DNA of 64,000 nucleotides, taken from the NCBI GenBank assembly GCA_947496145.1, contig CANMBS010000003.1, forward strand, positions 186,001-250,000, written 5' to 3'. The position numbers were made by a program, and so were the translations under genes. Source of the stretch: an uncultured Pseudovibrio sp. (GTDB taxonomy: Bacteria > Pseudomonadota > Alphaproteobacteria > Rhizobiales > Stappiaceae). How positions within the stretch are numbered: position 1 is the stretch's first letter; every line of letters starts with the position of its first letter. The notes beneath the pieces are model-generated. The model was not told the DNA's origin. It searched no databases and was given only the letters and a program-made list of their open reading frames with translations. Of the stretch, positions 56,205 to 64,000 are shown piece by piece.

Positions 56205-56678
56205 ATGTGGTTGCGAATTGAGAGCATGGTCTCTAACAGTCGTAACAACAAAGCGGTAGTTTCTATGGATTTTGCGCCAGTCCTCCTCGGGAAACCGATG
56301 GAGGATTTAATGTTTGATCTTGCCAGTCAGCCACAATCTGTGTGGCAGTCTTATGTCAGTGAATTTGTCCCGCAATCTTTGCGGGAGGCTGTCGCACATC
56401 TGGCTGAAGAGTTTACTGTTGCCTACCTTTTAGACTGCCTGATCCTGGAAAAAGGGCTGCGCAACCGCCTGCTTGCCAACTCTACCCGGCAGGCGAACAC
56501 ACCATTGACAAATGAAGACCGTACCGATCGCTTTGCAGTCCTGCTGCGTCTTTGGGCTGAAGGGTGCCACACGGTCGTTGATGAGCGTTTATTTGCAGAT
56601 ACGGTTCGCAGAAGACCAGCCGAACTGGAGGCACTGCGCAAGCACTTCAGAGAAACAGCTCTGCGCACAAAAAAGTAA
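56205..56678 (+). CDS. Small helical protein of unknown function
   Basis: This protein of up to 157 residues has no membrane segment or signal peptide. After about residue 20 it is a helix-rich sequence (MDFAPVLLGKPMEDLMFDLA, SLREAVAHLAEEFTVAYLLD, DERLFADTVRRRPAELEALR) with a basic end. The start is uncertain: ATGs at 56205, 56226 and 56265 are in frame, and none has a clear ribosome binding site. I do not recognise a family. It is followed by the second dispersed repeat. Confidence 0.65.
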   Translation: MWLRIESMVSNSRNNKAVVSMDFAPVLLGKPMEDLMFDLASQPQSVWQSYVSEFVPQSLREAVAHLAEEFTVAYLLDCLILEKGLRNRLLANSTRQANTPLTNEDRTDRFAVLLRLWAEGCHTVVDERLFADTVRRRPAELEALRKHFRETALRTKK

Positions 56679-56735
56679 TCCCCCTGAGCAGACCCAAGAG
56701 CTAGACTCTTACTGATAAAAACAGAGAGTAAACCC

Positions 56736-56838
56736 TAAAGCAGTTCGCGTTTAAGCTGAAACGCTTGATCTGCTTTAGTTTTGTTTTTGCGTATCTTTAT
56801 CTGAAAACCGGTGTCCACTTTTCATAGATACGCTTTAA
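56736..56838. repeat. Dispersed two-hairpin repeat, copy 2
   Basis: This 103-bp copy matches copy 1 at all but a handful of positions, with one missing base in the spacer. In the first stem GCGTTT now pairs with AAACGC instead of AAGCGC (T-A instead of T-G), so the fold is kept despite change. It lies downstream of both flanking genes: the helical protein gene and the truncated haemoglobin gene end towards it. Confidence 0.85.
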
Positions 56839-56849
56839 GCCATATCAGC

Positions 56850-57293
56850 TTATGCGCAGCCAAATCTGGCAGGAGGGTTAGAAAATGGATCAGCAAGCAT
56901 GGCAAACCACAGGCTTTGAGCAATCCGCTGCGCAGTAGCCAGTAACAGGGGAGCTGCCTCAGGCGTAAAAATCGCGTGGACCTCTTCTTCAAAAAGATTC
57001 ATCCAGTCATGAAAATGCCCGGTGTTGATACCTTCAATTCTGACGTGTGCGGGAACCGGTTTACCTTTGTAGGTTCCTGTTTTGAGCAGAACCGATGCCC
57101 AGAAGTGCTTCATCTTATGAAGATGCTCACTCCAGTCTTCCCCCATCTCCTTCAGGAAGATTGGGCCCAGCGTCTCATGCTTTCTAATTTTTCCATAAAA
57201 GCTTTCAACCAGCCGGTTGATCTGATCAGGCGTGATGGAAGGATCAAGCGGCGTCCGCTCACGTGCTGAAACAACGGAAATTTTTGATGACAC
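56850..57293 (-). CDS. Group III truncated haemoglobin
   Basis: This 147-residue globin has the group III pattern ESFYGKIRKHETLGPIFLKE, DWSEHLHKMKHFWASVLL (distal and FW motif) and HVRIEGINTGHFHDWMNLF, where the His of GHFHDW corresponds to the proximal F8 ligand. So it should bind haem and act on oxygen, NO or peroxide. The start appears to be a GTG at 57293 with a poor ribosome site, suggesting low translation or a misplaced start. The next two genes to the right on the same strand are a thioesterase and a second globin; all may be one transcript under the Crp-type regulator. Confidence 0.9.
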   Translation of the reverse strand: MSSKISVVSARERTPLDPSITPDQINRLVESFYGKIRKHETLGPIFLKEMGEDWSEHLHKMKHFWASVLLKTGTYKGKPVPAHVRIEGINTGHFHDWMNLFEEEVHAIFTPEAAPLLLATAQRIAQSLWFAMLADPFSNPPARFGCA

Positions 57294-57322
57294 GACTTAA
57301 TCCAATCTTAGCCCTGAGCTTG

Positions 57323-57751
57323 TTAGGCGCTTTGGTACTTTGCACGCTGCTCGTCAGAAATCGCAATAGGCGTACCATTAGCGTCAACCGCAACGAAGGT
57401 AAACTGCGCATTGGTCACTTTCTCGCGCACGCCAAAACGGTGACGCAACGCCCAGGCTTCAATAGCAAGGGCTACCGAGGTGCGGCCAACCCTGAGCACG
57501 CGCGTATAAACACACAAAACATCACCCACTTTAACGGGGCGGATAAAGGTCATACTGTCGATTGCGACTGTGACCACGCGCTCCATAGTGCATTGGCTTG
57601 CAGCAATACCAGCTGCAATATCCATTTGAGACACGACCCAACCGCCAAAGATATCGCCAGAAGCATTGGTATCCGCTGGCATTGCCATGGTGCGTGTGGT
57701 CAACTCACCCTGAGGCTGTTCTTCTTCAGCTGTTTTTGTTGTGTCATTCAT
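57323..57751 (-). CDS. Acyl-CoA thioesterase (YciA-like hotdog)
   Basis: This 142-residue hotdog protein has the YciA signature MPADTNASGDIFGGWVVSQMD (Asp and Asn near residues 28-30, GDIFGGW), and the later DSMTFIRPVKVGDVLCVYTRV. It hydrolyses short- to long-chain acyl-CoA in the cytosol. It sits between two globin genes with gaps of 29 and about 57 bases, consistent with a single transcript, though no functional link is obvious. Confidence 0.93.
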   Translation of the reverse strand: MNDTTKTAEEEQPQGELTTRTMAMPADTNASGDIFGGWVVSQMDIAAGIAASQCTMERVVTVAIDSMTFIRPVKVGDVLCVYTRVLRVGRTSVALAIEAWALRHRFGVREKVTNAQFTFVAVDANGTPIAISDEQRAKYQSA

Positions 57752-57808
57752 TTTTGTTGCTCCGTCAGGCTATTCCTACTCCTGCTTTGCACGGAGACGC
57801 CTGACACC

Positions 57809-58222
57809 TCAAGCAGGAATCATCGCCATATGAAAGCAGTCAACAACCTGGCTTGCACATTTGCGTGTGTCGAGCCGGGCTGCTTCAGGGATACATTCAT
57901 CAATAGCATTTTCAAACAGATTCAACCATTTGGCAATATCTTCGCTGCCCACCTGCTTTGCAGAGCTGCGGTATTTACCGATTGGGCGACCTGTGTAGCT
58001 TCTGTCTTTCATCAAGGCCGCACACCAAAACCGGACTGCCTGCGCCTCGTAATCTTCCCAGTCGCATTTCATATTGTTCTGATAGACAGTCGCCAGTTTA
58101 TCATTCTGACGCAGTTTTTCGGAGTGACTGACGACCAGAGCACGCACCTGCGCATGGGTCAGGTCCGGGTGGACAGGTGTTCTCTCGTCAACTGGGCGAA
58201 TGTCAAAATGCTGATAGGTCAT
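57809..58222 (-). CDS. Truncated haemoglobin-like protein without proximal histidine
   Basis: This 137-residue protein is a homologue of the group III globin next door: both have the DW-x3-x4-FW pattern (here DWEDYEAQAVRFWCAALM), TGRPI and KWLNLFENAI. But the segment that carries the proximal His reads VGSEDIAKW where its neighbour has NTGHFHDW, so Asp stands at the F8 position, and the upstream H of HVRI is also lost. The protein may not bind haem, or binds it otherwise. The ATG at 58222 or the GTG at 58225 starts it. It is encoded next to the Crp-type regulator. Confidence 0.82.
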   Translation of the reverse strand: MTYQHFDIRPVDERTPVHPDLTHAQVRALVVSHSEKLRQNDKLATVYQNNMKCDWEDYEAQAVRFWCAALMKDRSYTGRPIGKYRSSAKQVGSEDIAKWLNLFENAIDECIPEAARLDTRKCASQVVDCFHMAMIPA

Positions 58223-58397
58223 CACGGTTTTCAGAGGTCTTGAGCAGCAAGACCCATGCCCTTGTTTTTTTGATTTTAAGCAGTCTGCAATGCCTGAAGG
58301 CTACTTGTTGTTATTTAAGATTTTGTGGTCGTGTGTTGAGCTTTAAATCTTACAGGGCAGATACTTGCCCGATGTTTGTTTTGGTTTGCTATTTATG

Positions 58398-59087
58398 TTA
58401 CAGCTCGGCTGCTGCCCGTAAAACCTCTGGTTTTTCAAGGCAGTAATACCCAGAGAGGCGGCTGATAACACCTTCACGCTTCCAGACATTCAGGACACGA
58501 CTGACATTTTCACGGGCACCACCTGCCATATTGGCAATCTCAGCCTGAGAGATTTTGTAGTGAACGAGGATCTTGTTGCTATCAACCTGCTTGCCAAAGG
58601 TTTCGGAGAGTTGCAGCAGAGTTTGAGCAACACGCCCATTAAGCGGCAGAAAGGAGCGTGCGGCCAAAGCATCGTTTGAACGGCGCAAGCGCTGTGCCAC
58701 AATCTGAAGCATATGTCGGTAAACGGCTGGGTTTTCATCTGCATAGCGATAAAAGGCCGCTTTTGAGATGAAGGCCAGTTGAGTGGGTTTCAAAGCAGTT
58801 ACGGTTGCGGAGCGTTCGCTGCCATCAAGCAATGCGATCTCTCCAACGAGAGTTCCCTGCCCCAGAACTGCAAGGAGCTGCTCACTGCCATCAAGCGACA
58901 CAACGGAAACTTTAAGGCTGCCTTCAATAATTGCATAACAGCCGTTGCCGGGGTCACCAGCCTTAAAGAGAACTGCCCCGGATTTCAGTGTCATAGGCTG
59001 GGCGATCTCGGAAAGGCCATGAGCGTGCTCTTCTGCCAACCCGGCGAGCGAGAAGCTGTTTTGTAAGAGTTCTTTGAACTTAGTCAT
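58398..59087 (-). CDS. Crp/Fnr-family transcriptional regulator
   Basis: This 229-residue protein has a cyclic-nucleotide-type domain (GNGCYAIIEGSLKVSV, then GEIALLDGSERSATVTA near residue 83) and a Crp-type winged helix (ISQAEIANMAGGARENVSRVL). There is no N-terminal FNR cysteine cluster, so it is not an oxygen sensor of the FNR kind. The recognition helix reads RENVSR with Arg, Glu and Arg at the positions by which E. coli CRP reads TGTGA. The ligand (cAMP or other) is open. It is encoded upstream of the globins, which might be its targets. Confidence 0.92.
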   Translation of the reverse strand: MTKFKELLQNSFSLAGLAEEHAHGLSEIAQPMTLKSGAVLFKAGDPGNGCYAIIEGSLKVSVVSLDGSEQLLAVLGQGTLVGEIALLDGSERSATVTALKPTQLAFISKAAFYRYADENPAVYRHMLQIVAQRLRRSNDALAARSFLPLNGRVAQTLLQLSETFGKQVDSNKILVHYKISQAEIANMAGGARENVSRVLNVWKREGVISRLSGYYCLEKPEVLRAAAEL

Positions 59088-59184
59088 CTTGCCGAATGAT
59101 CCTGACGCACAGAAGATTCTGTTTTTAGTTTATGACACATAAATATAAGTGATGTTTTTAATTAGGTCCATGGTGCGGCGATTT

Positions 59185-59200
59185 TGTGACCAGTGTCACG
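59185..59200. promoter_or_regulatory. CRP-like box upstream of the Crp-type gene
   Basis: TGTGA-CCAGTG-TCACG matches the CRP consensus TGTGA-N6-TCACA in all but the last base; the core GTGAC/GTCAC is a perfect dyad. It lies about 100 bases upstream of the Crp-type start codon, so autoregulation is likely. Confidence 0.6.
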
Positions 59201-59308
59201 TAATGGGACCGGTTCTTTAGCACGCTAAACCTGCTCGAAGCTACCAAAAGGCTCAGGCAGGTTCACTCAAGAACAACCTTTTCACCGAAGGGAGGTTTCA
59301 GGCAGTAG

Positions 59309-60106
59309 TTAAAAGAGGAAGATATCTTTCTCCATAAGCAAAAACGGAAACTCTTCGCTGATCAGAAACTTAAGCTGGTTTTCGCGAGATAAATTCAGTC
59401 TCAGATTTTTCTTTTTAGCTGGCAAAGACACTTCCTCGGGATAGGATGGACGGCACAATACCATCGCACTGTCCTGCGCCTCGTTGATTCCATGCCAGAA
59501 GAAGTCCCTTAAGTCTGTATCCTCATCTGCCATCGGCAGATCAGGGCCTGAGACAATGGTCTCCAGACCAGCTCTGGAAGCCCTTTTCACAAGAGAGTGA
59601 CCTGCGCGGCTCACACCTGCGGGCAACACAAGCGCAGGTTCGCGATCCGTCATCATGCTGAGAACAGTGATAAGGGCCGAATGAACGGCTGGATGCTTTG
59701 CCAGATTACCCTGAATAGCCACAAATGCCGGAGGACGCGCATATACTTCCTCAAACAAATCCACCTGAGCGGCAATTTCAGCAGCAATCGCTTCTTCAGG
59801 GAGCATCTTCATAGGGCTGCGGATCGCGTACCACCAGGGTGCAGGGAACAAATCTCCGAATACCGTTCGCCCGAAGTCAGTCAACGGTGCCGCAGGCTTT
59901 GTGAGGGTTACAGTGAGGCCAACCATGGTTTCATGTTCAGCCCACGCAACAACGTCGCGCAGCTGATAGAACTCCTTGGACCACATCTCACCCGTGACGA
60001 CGCACCCAACAGCGGATAAACGACCCGCAATGATAAGATCACAAATCGCCCGGTCGACACCGTAGCTTTGCCCAAATTCTAAACTCGTCAAGAGGATGCG
60101 CTTCAT
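59309..60106 (-). CDS. ChbG/HpnK (YdjC-fold) deacetylase-like protein lacking metal ligands
   Basis: This 265-residue protein aligns along its length with HpnK/ChbG carbohydrate deacetylases, but the metal site is gone. The N-terminal TADDFG reads TSLEFGQSYGVDRAI, GLHLxL reads GLTVTL (His to Thr) and the HxHxH region reads IQGNLAKHP. The gene is intact. The ATG at 60106 follows GGGAGAA; the open frame extends upstream to 60160. It sits upstream of nothing else on its strand, but downstream of a GT39 gene and GT2-GtrA, so it might bind a lipid-linked glycan or hopanoid glycan without deacetylating it. Confidence 0.8.
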   Translation of the reverse strand: MKRILLTSLEFGQSYGVDRAICDLIIAGRLSAVGCVVTGEMWSKEFYQLRDVVAWAEHETMVGLTVTLTKPAAPLTDFGRTVFGDLFPAPWWYAIRSPMKMLPEEAIAAEIAAQVDLFEEVYARPPAFVAIQGNLAKHPAVHSALITVLSMMTDREPALVLPAGVSRAGHSLVKRASRAGLETIVSGPDLPMADEDTDLRDFFWHGINEAQDSAMVLCRPSYPEEVSLPAKKKNLRLNLSRENQLKFLISEEFPFLLMEKDIFLF

Positions 60107-60187
60107 CGCGCTGTTCTCCCAATCCCAAAGGTTCAGGAGTACATTTAACAAAGCCTGCAATTTTAACGCAACGGAATCTCGACTATA

Positions 60188-61693
60188 TCAGTCGGATTTC
60201 AGGGGCTGTTTCGGTTCTGACAAGCGGTAGACCACTATATTTTCAATGGTAGATTTCCCGAATAATCCCTTATTTTCTCGGGGGATAGTCTCCAGCAGTT
60301 CTACATTCTCAAAATCAGATTTCAGCGCATGTGAGTAGTCCCGTCTCTGCTCAGCAACATAAAGCATATCATTTGAACCGGGATTTTGAAGCGTTTCGGG
60401 AATCATTGCGTAACGCATTCTTTGAGGGATGGCGTAGACCTTTAGATCAGTCGCTTTGAGCGCGTTTGCCATTTGTCCAGTCAAGCCATAGCTGGTGGTG
60501 GCAACCCAATCGATGTCATTTGCCTGCGCCAACCAGGCAAGCTCATCTCCGACCAGTTGCCACCCTCGCATCTGATGTGTGGGATCTTTACGTCCCAGCG
60601 AAGTAACAAGCGGCGAATAAGCATGCACATAAACCAGAGCTGCTACAACGACACCGAGACCGACAGCAGTCGGTGCTAATGCTTTAAACCAGCGCCCCAC
60701 TTTTGCAGGGGGATAAGCAGCTGCAACACCAGCAAACAAAGCAAGCGTTGGATACATCGGCGCTGGCCAGTTGCCCTGCACCCTTGAATGGAGTGAGTGA
60801 AAGAGAAGATAAACGAGGAATGGCAGAACTGTGAGCACCAGCAGGCTTGCAGCATTGTCCTGATCCACCGCCTTGCGGATAACGCGCCAGCCACCGACAA
60901 GCGCAATGATAAAAACCAAAGGATTAAGCAGGCCTGCGACGGCCCCGATGAACTCGCCAATATACTTGATCGAATACCCGTCCGGCACAGAACGTCCGAA
61001 CTGCTTTACAAAAGATATCCACTCATGCTGCGCGTTCCAGTAAAGTACTGGAGAGAAGATCATGATTGCTAAAGCTCCGCCGAACCATAGCTGCCATGAG
61101 AGTAAGTACCTGCGATTTTGCGGCACCCACAACACCCAGAGGACAATGCCTGCCCCCAGAAACAGAACAGAGTATTTCGAAAGCAGGCCAAAACCTGCAA
61201 AAACACCAGTAAGAAGCCACCAGTTTGCATTCTTAGAGGCACTCAACTCTGCCATTGCCCAAAGCGCCAGCCCCCAGAAGAACACGGAGGGGGCATCTGG
61301 TGTAGACAGTAAAGAGCCAACGCCAATGAGGAGGCTTGCGTTGAAAAACAGAACCGTCCAGCCAGCAACGCGAGCATCGTATAGTACTTTCGCAGTTCGC
61401 CAGAGAACAAGCGATCCAATTGCTGCTGATGCGATGCTGATGAAACGAACACCAAGATTGGTATCGCCAAACAAAAGCTGGCCCAACCAGATCCAATAGG
61501 CCACCATTGGCGGGTGATCATAGTACCCAAGTGCCGGATAGAGGCCCCATAAGCGATAGTAGGCTTCGTCTTCAACCAGATTGGTGTTCATCCCAGTTGC
61601 CAGACGCACCAAAGAAAGTACGGCAACAATCAGAATAAGGTTTGTCGGACGCAGCCAGAAACTCAGCGTTTTTTCTGCTGATTGCACGTACAT
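60188..61693 (-). CDS. GT39-family (ArnT/PMT-like) membrane glycosyltransferase
   Basis: This 501-residue integral membrane protein has about 11 helices. The first periplasmic loop has LVEDEAYYRLWGLYPALGYYDHPP, where the D-E pair (near residue 40) is the general acid/base site of ArnT/PMT enzymes, and GNWPAPMYPTLALFAGV is typical of the C-terminal membrane half. It would use a polyprenyl-phosphate sugar to glycosylate a lipid or protein on the periplasmic side. The ATG at 61693 follows AGGAAAG. It is directly downstream of the GT2-GtrA gene, which would make that donor. Confidence 0.9.
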   Translation of the reverse strand: MYVQSAEKTLSFWLRPTNLILIVAVLSLVRLATGMNTNLVEDEAYYRLWGLYPALGYYDHPPMVAYWIWLGQLLFGDTNLGVRFISIASAAIGSLVLWRTAKVLYDARVAGWTVLFFNASLLIGVGSLLSTPDAPSVFFWGLALWAMAELSASKNANWWLLTGVFAGFGLLSKYSVLFLGAGIVLWVLWVPQNRRYLLSWQLWFGGALAIMIFSPVLYWNAQHEWISFVKQFGRSVPDGYSIKYIGEFIGAVAGLLNPLVFIIALVGGWRVIRKAVDQDNAASLLVLTVLPFLVYLLFHSLHSRVQGNWPAPMYPTLALFAGVAAAYPPAKVGRWFKALAPTAVGLGVVVAALVYVHAYSPLVTSLGRKDPTHQMRGWQLVGDELAWLAQANDIDWVATTSYGLTGQMANALKATDLKVYAIPQRMRYAMIPETLQNPGSNDMLYVAEQRRDYSHALKSDFENVELLETIPRENKGLFGKSTIENIVVYRLSEPKQPLKSD

Positions 61694-61764
61694 TAGGGGC
61701 TTTCCTGTTGCTACCTTGCTGTTGCCTCTTCCAACAAGCCTAAAGCAGTTGCTGGAGGCGAATG

Positions 61765-62913
61765 TTAGCCTTTGCGCCATGTCAGAGCGTTGGACACAAC
61801 ATAGTTCCATACGGCTCCCATGATGGCACCAGCAGCACCTGCGAACCACCAGACAGGCTTGTTCGTGTAGATTAACTCTGCCACACCAACGTTAGCGAGG
61901 ATACCGAAGCTGCAAATTACGTAGAAAGTAAACAAGCCCCTGATCCAGGCTGCCCCTTTTAAACGGCGATCTCGATAGGTAAGCCTGTTGTTGAGGAAGA
62001 AGTTAGAGGTCATTGCCACAAACGTTGCAAAAAGCTGGGCGACGCCAAATGGCAGTGCAAATAAGATCAGCAGAAATTTCAGTGCAATCAGGTGAACGAC
62101 AACACCAGTCCCGCCCACCATGGAATACATGAGGAAACGTACAGAGATAACATCATTAAACACCTTCGAGACCAGCAGGCCGAGGTAGTCCATGGTGACC
62201 AGGGTATCAAGCTTACTCTCACCATGCTGGCGTTCACGGAAGACGAAAGGAAGTTCCTTGATCCGCAAAGCACCCTTACCGCTGGCGACAATATCCAGCA
62301 TGATTTTGAAGCCCTGTGAGGATAAATTTGGAGCCAGTTCAACAAATTTATCACGGCGCAACATGAAGAAACCACTCATTGGATCTGAGAGTTCAACCTT
62401 GAGAAACTTGCGTGCAAGATTATTCGCAAGATTTGACCCCCAGGCACGAACTGAGGATAAACCAGTCCCAACATCCCCACCTTCCACATGCCGGGAGGCA
62501 ACGCAAATATCATAGTGCTGAGAGCGAAGAGCGTCGAGCATTTTGGGCAGCAAGCTTTCATCATGCTGCAAATCTGCATCCATTACTGCAACATATCTGG
62601 CGCTGGAGGCTAGCATGCCTTCAATACAAGCACCTGACAAACCACGACGCCCAATGCGCTGGATAATGCGGACACGTGGATCATTTTGAGCGATATCAGC
62701 TGTGACCTGAGACGTACCATCCGGAGAATTATCATCAACAACAATGACTTCCCACACAACACCAGCGAGCGCCTTGTCCAGCAGTTCAACAACAAGAGGA
62801 ACGTTTTCGCTCTCGTTGTACGTTGGCAGCACAACTGTGAGCTCAGCTGGGGCTGTTTTCTGGAAAATTAATTGGTCGTTTTCAAGCGGCTCAATGCTGG
62901 TGTTGGATACCAT
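61765..62913 (-). CDS. GT2 polyprenyl-phosphate glycosyltransferase fused to GtrA-like flippase domain
   Basis: This 382-residue protein has a GT2 N-domain (VVLPTYNESENVPLVVELLD, VVDDNSPDGT, YVAVMDADLQHDESLL) like dolichol-phosphate mannose synthase and a C-terminal GtrA-like membrane domain of four helices (FLMYSMVGGTGVVVHLIALK, FATFVAMTSNFFLNNRLTYR). It makes a polyprenyl-phosphate sugar and may move it across the membrane. With the GT39 gene 71 bases downstream and the YdjC-like gene after that, the three form a glycan-transfer unit on the minus strand. Confidence 0.93.
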   Translation of the reverse strand: MVSNTSIEPLENDQLIFQKTAPAELTVVLPTYNESENVPLVVELLDKALAGVVWEVIVVDDNSPDGTSQVTADIAQNDPRVRIIQRIGRRGLSGACIEGMLASSARYVAVMDADLQHDESLLPKMLDALRSQHYDICVASRHVEGGDVGTGLSSVRAWGSNLANNLARKFLKVELSDPMSGFFMLRRDKFVELAPNLSSQGFKIMLDIVASGKGALRIKELPFVFRERQHGESKLDTLVTMDYLGLLVSKVFNDVISVRFLMYSMVGGTGVVVHLIALKFLLILFALPFGVAQLFATFVAMTSNFFLNNRLTYRDRRLKGAAWIRGLFTFYVICSFGILANVGVAELIYTNKPVWWFAGAAGAIMGAVWNYVVSNALTWRKG

Positions 62914-63172
62914 GGATTCTCCAGTGCTCAGATCCGACTATATGATCGTAGGGTCGATCCATCTCATATCGAGGCGACCTTAGCCGCTCTTGATACTATT
63001 GCAAGTATCGATTGGGAATTTTGCGCCGGATTGCGGCAGCTTCGCGCCTTGCCCTCCCCCTCTCAATGGGCTAGGAGACTGACAACAGCATGTTTCTCTG
63101 AGGACCTTCAATTTGATGGGGTCTGAGAGAAAACTTATGCAACACTCTTTATTTCATGGATGAGACGGCCTC

Positions 63173-64000
63173 ATGGCAAAGAAGAAAAGTGCCAAACTCA
63201 AAGCTCGCTTACCGCGCGGTTTCGTAGATCGTGGTCCGGCAGAGCTGTTGGCGATGGAGCAGATGATCTCGGTCATCAAGCAGACCTATGAGCTTTACGG
63301 CTTTGAGCCAGTCGAAACCCCAATGTTCGAGTACACTGATGCGCTAGGCAAGTTCCTACCAGATCAGGACCGTCCGAACGCTGGTGTGTTTTCGCTTCAA
63401 GATGATGACGAGCAATGGATGAGCCTGCGGTATGATCTGACCGCGCCCCTCGCCCGTCATGTGGCTGAAAATTTCGAAAGCCTTCCAAAGCCTTACCGCA
63501 GCTATCGTGCTGGTTATGTGTTCCGTAACGAGAAGCCGGGGCCTGGCCGTTTCCGCCAGTTCATGCAGTTTGATGCCGATACCATTGGTGCACCTTCCGT
63601 CTCCGCTGATGCTGAAATCTGCATGATGGCCTCCGACACCATGGAACGCCTCGGTATCTCTCGTGGTGACTATGTGATCCGCGTGAATAACCGCAAAGTT
63701 CTTGATGGCGTGATGGAAGTGATCGGCCTTGCTGGTGACGAGCACGCAGAGACCCGTCTGACCGTTTTGCGTGCCGTGGATAAGTTGGACCGGCTGGGGG
63801 TAGAAGGCGTTAAGCTGCTGCTGGGCGAAGGCCGTAAGGATGCGTCTGGCGACTTCACGAAAGGTGCTGGCCTTGGGGATGCCGAAGCGGACAAGGTGCT
63901 GGCGTTTGTTGAAGCCGGTGGTGAGACAACTGACCAGACCATTGAAAACCTTCGCGGTTTGATTGCAGACAGCAAAACTGGCGCTGAAGGCGTTGAAGAG
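63173..64000 (+). CDS. hisS: Histidyl-tRNA synthetase HisS, N-terminal part (partial)
   Basis: The frame is open from the ATG at 63173 to the window end (276 codons). The N-terminus [20 protein letters not shown] is followed by motif 1 ([14 protein letters not shown]), then [15 protein letters not shown] and [20 protein letters not shown], the class II motif 2 of alphaproteobacterial HisS. No stop or frame break occurs. The anticodon-binding domain lies beyond the window. HisZ can be excluded because the basic N-terminus and the [11 protein letters not shown] motif 2 loop are present. The 259 bases upstream show no further gene. Confidence 0.95.
   Translation, partial: MAKKKSAKLKARLPRGFVDRGPAELLAMEQMISVIKQTYELYGFEPVETPMFEYTDALGKFLPDQDRPNAGVFSLQDDDEQWMSLRYDLTAPLARHVAENFESLPKPYRSYRAGYVFRNEKPGPGRFRQFMQFDADTIGAPSVSADAEICMMASDTMERLGISRGDYVIRVNNRKVLDGVMEVIGLAGDEHAETRLTVLRAVDKLDRLGVEGVKLLLGEGRKDASGDFTKGAGLGDAEADKVLAFVEAGGETTDQTIENLRGLIADSKTGAEGVEE

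Noticed and set aside
57263-58243. 326-codon plus-strand open frame across the thioesterase and globin genes
   Set aside because: Antisense to three genes with clear family motifs; translation is Cys/His/Phe rich and incoherent.

Overview
The window is a stretch of an alphaproteobacterial chromosome, most likely from the order Hyphomicrobiales (Rhizobiales). This rests on a Rhizobiales-type porin with the AADLPVAPEP mature start, a GtrA/GT2 fusion, an alphaproteobacterial HisS, small lineage-restricted families (DUF2093, DUF4170, DUF6101) and a CIRCE-controlled groESL. The balanced base composition and the mix of quorum-sensing, chemotaxis and sugar-uptake genes would fit a marine member such as the Pseudovibrio/Stappia group, but that placement is inference. 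Genes are densely packed on both strands. I see no rRNA, tRNA, CRISPR array, prophage or intact insertion sequence. Layout: 1-4.2 kb holds two tandem KefB/KefC-type antiporters (the first cut by the window edge) and a MerR-type metal regulator translationally overlapped by a MATE exporter. 4.3-12.5 kb is an envelope and housekeeping block: DUF2093, lpxK, waaA, a lysophospholipid acyltransferase-like protein, DUF4170, cysQ, pmbA, a DUF6101-like protein, ubiA and an acetyltransferase-like gene, followed by purD. 14-21 kb is more accessory: a LuxR-type AHL receptor without a nearby synthase, a patatin-like lipase, fdhD with an unusual FdhF/YdeP-type oxidoreductase that has lost its cysteine ligands, a Cds1-like PLP enzyme and a methyltransferase separated by a large perfect palindrome. 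21-31 kb carries a Sel1-repeat protein, tadA, a pseudouridine synthase with an eight-unit basic tail repeat, rsmD, a major porin, endonuclease-type mutL and a HAD hydrolase. 30.5-32.5 kb has cheZ, cheY and a MaoC hydratase. 32.6-43.4 kb is a mostly plus-strand run: ribF, two tandem DMT exporters, ileS, lspA, a lipoprotein and a catalytic/non-catalytic pair of M16 peptidases. 43.5-50 kb has a degenerate EAL-domain membrane protein, a sigma-54 activator, an exported protein of unknown function and groESL. 50-64 kb contains an unrecognised orphan gene, a sugar porter, a GNAT acetyltransferase, exported MsrA, a PQQ-type sugar dehydrogenase, two group III truncated haemoglobins (one without its proximal histidine) around a thioesterase, a Crp-type regulator with a matching CRP-like box, a glycosyltransferase cluster (a ChbG/HpnK-like protein lacking all metal ligands, a GT39 enzyme and a GT2-GtrA protein) and the 5' part of hisS. 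The main theme for a second look is a set of apparent pseudoenzymes sitting beside their natural partners: the cysteine-less YdeP-like protein next to fdhD, a haem-ligand-less globin beside a normal one, a ligand-less YdjC-fold protein beside lipid-glycan transferases, a degenerate EAL domain, and an M16 protein without HxxEH beside an active one. A ~103 bp two-hairpin dispersed repeat occurs twice, 2.2 kb apart.
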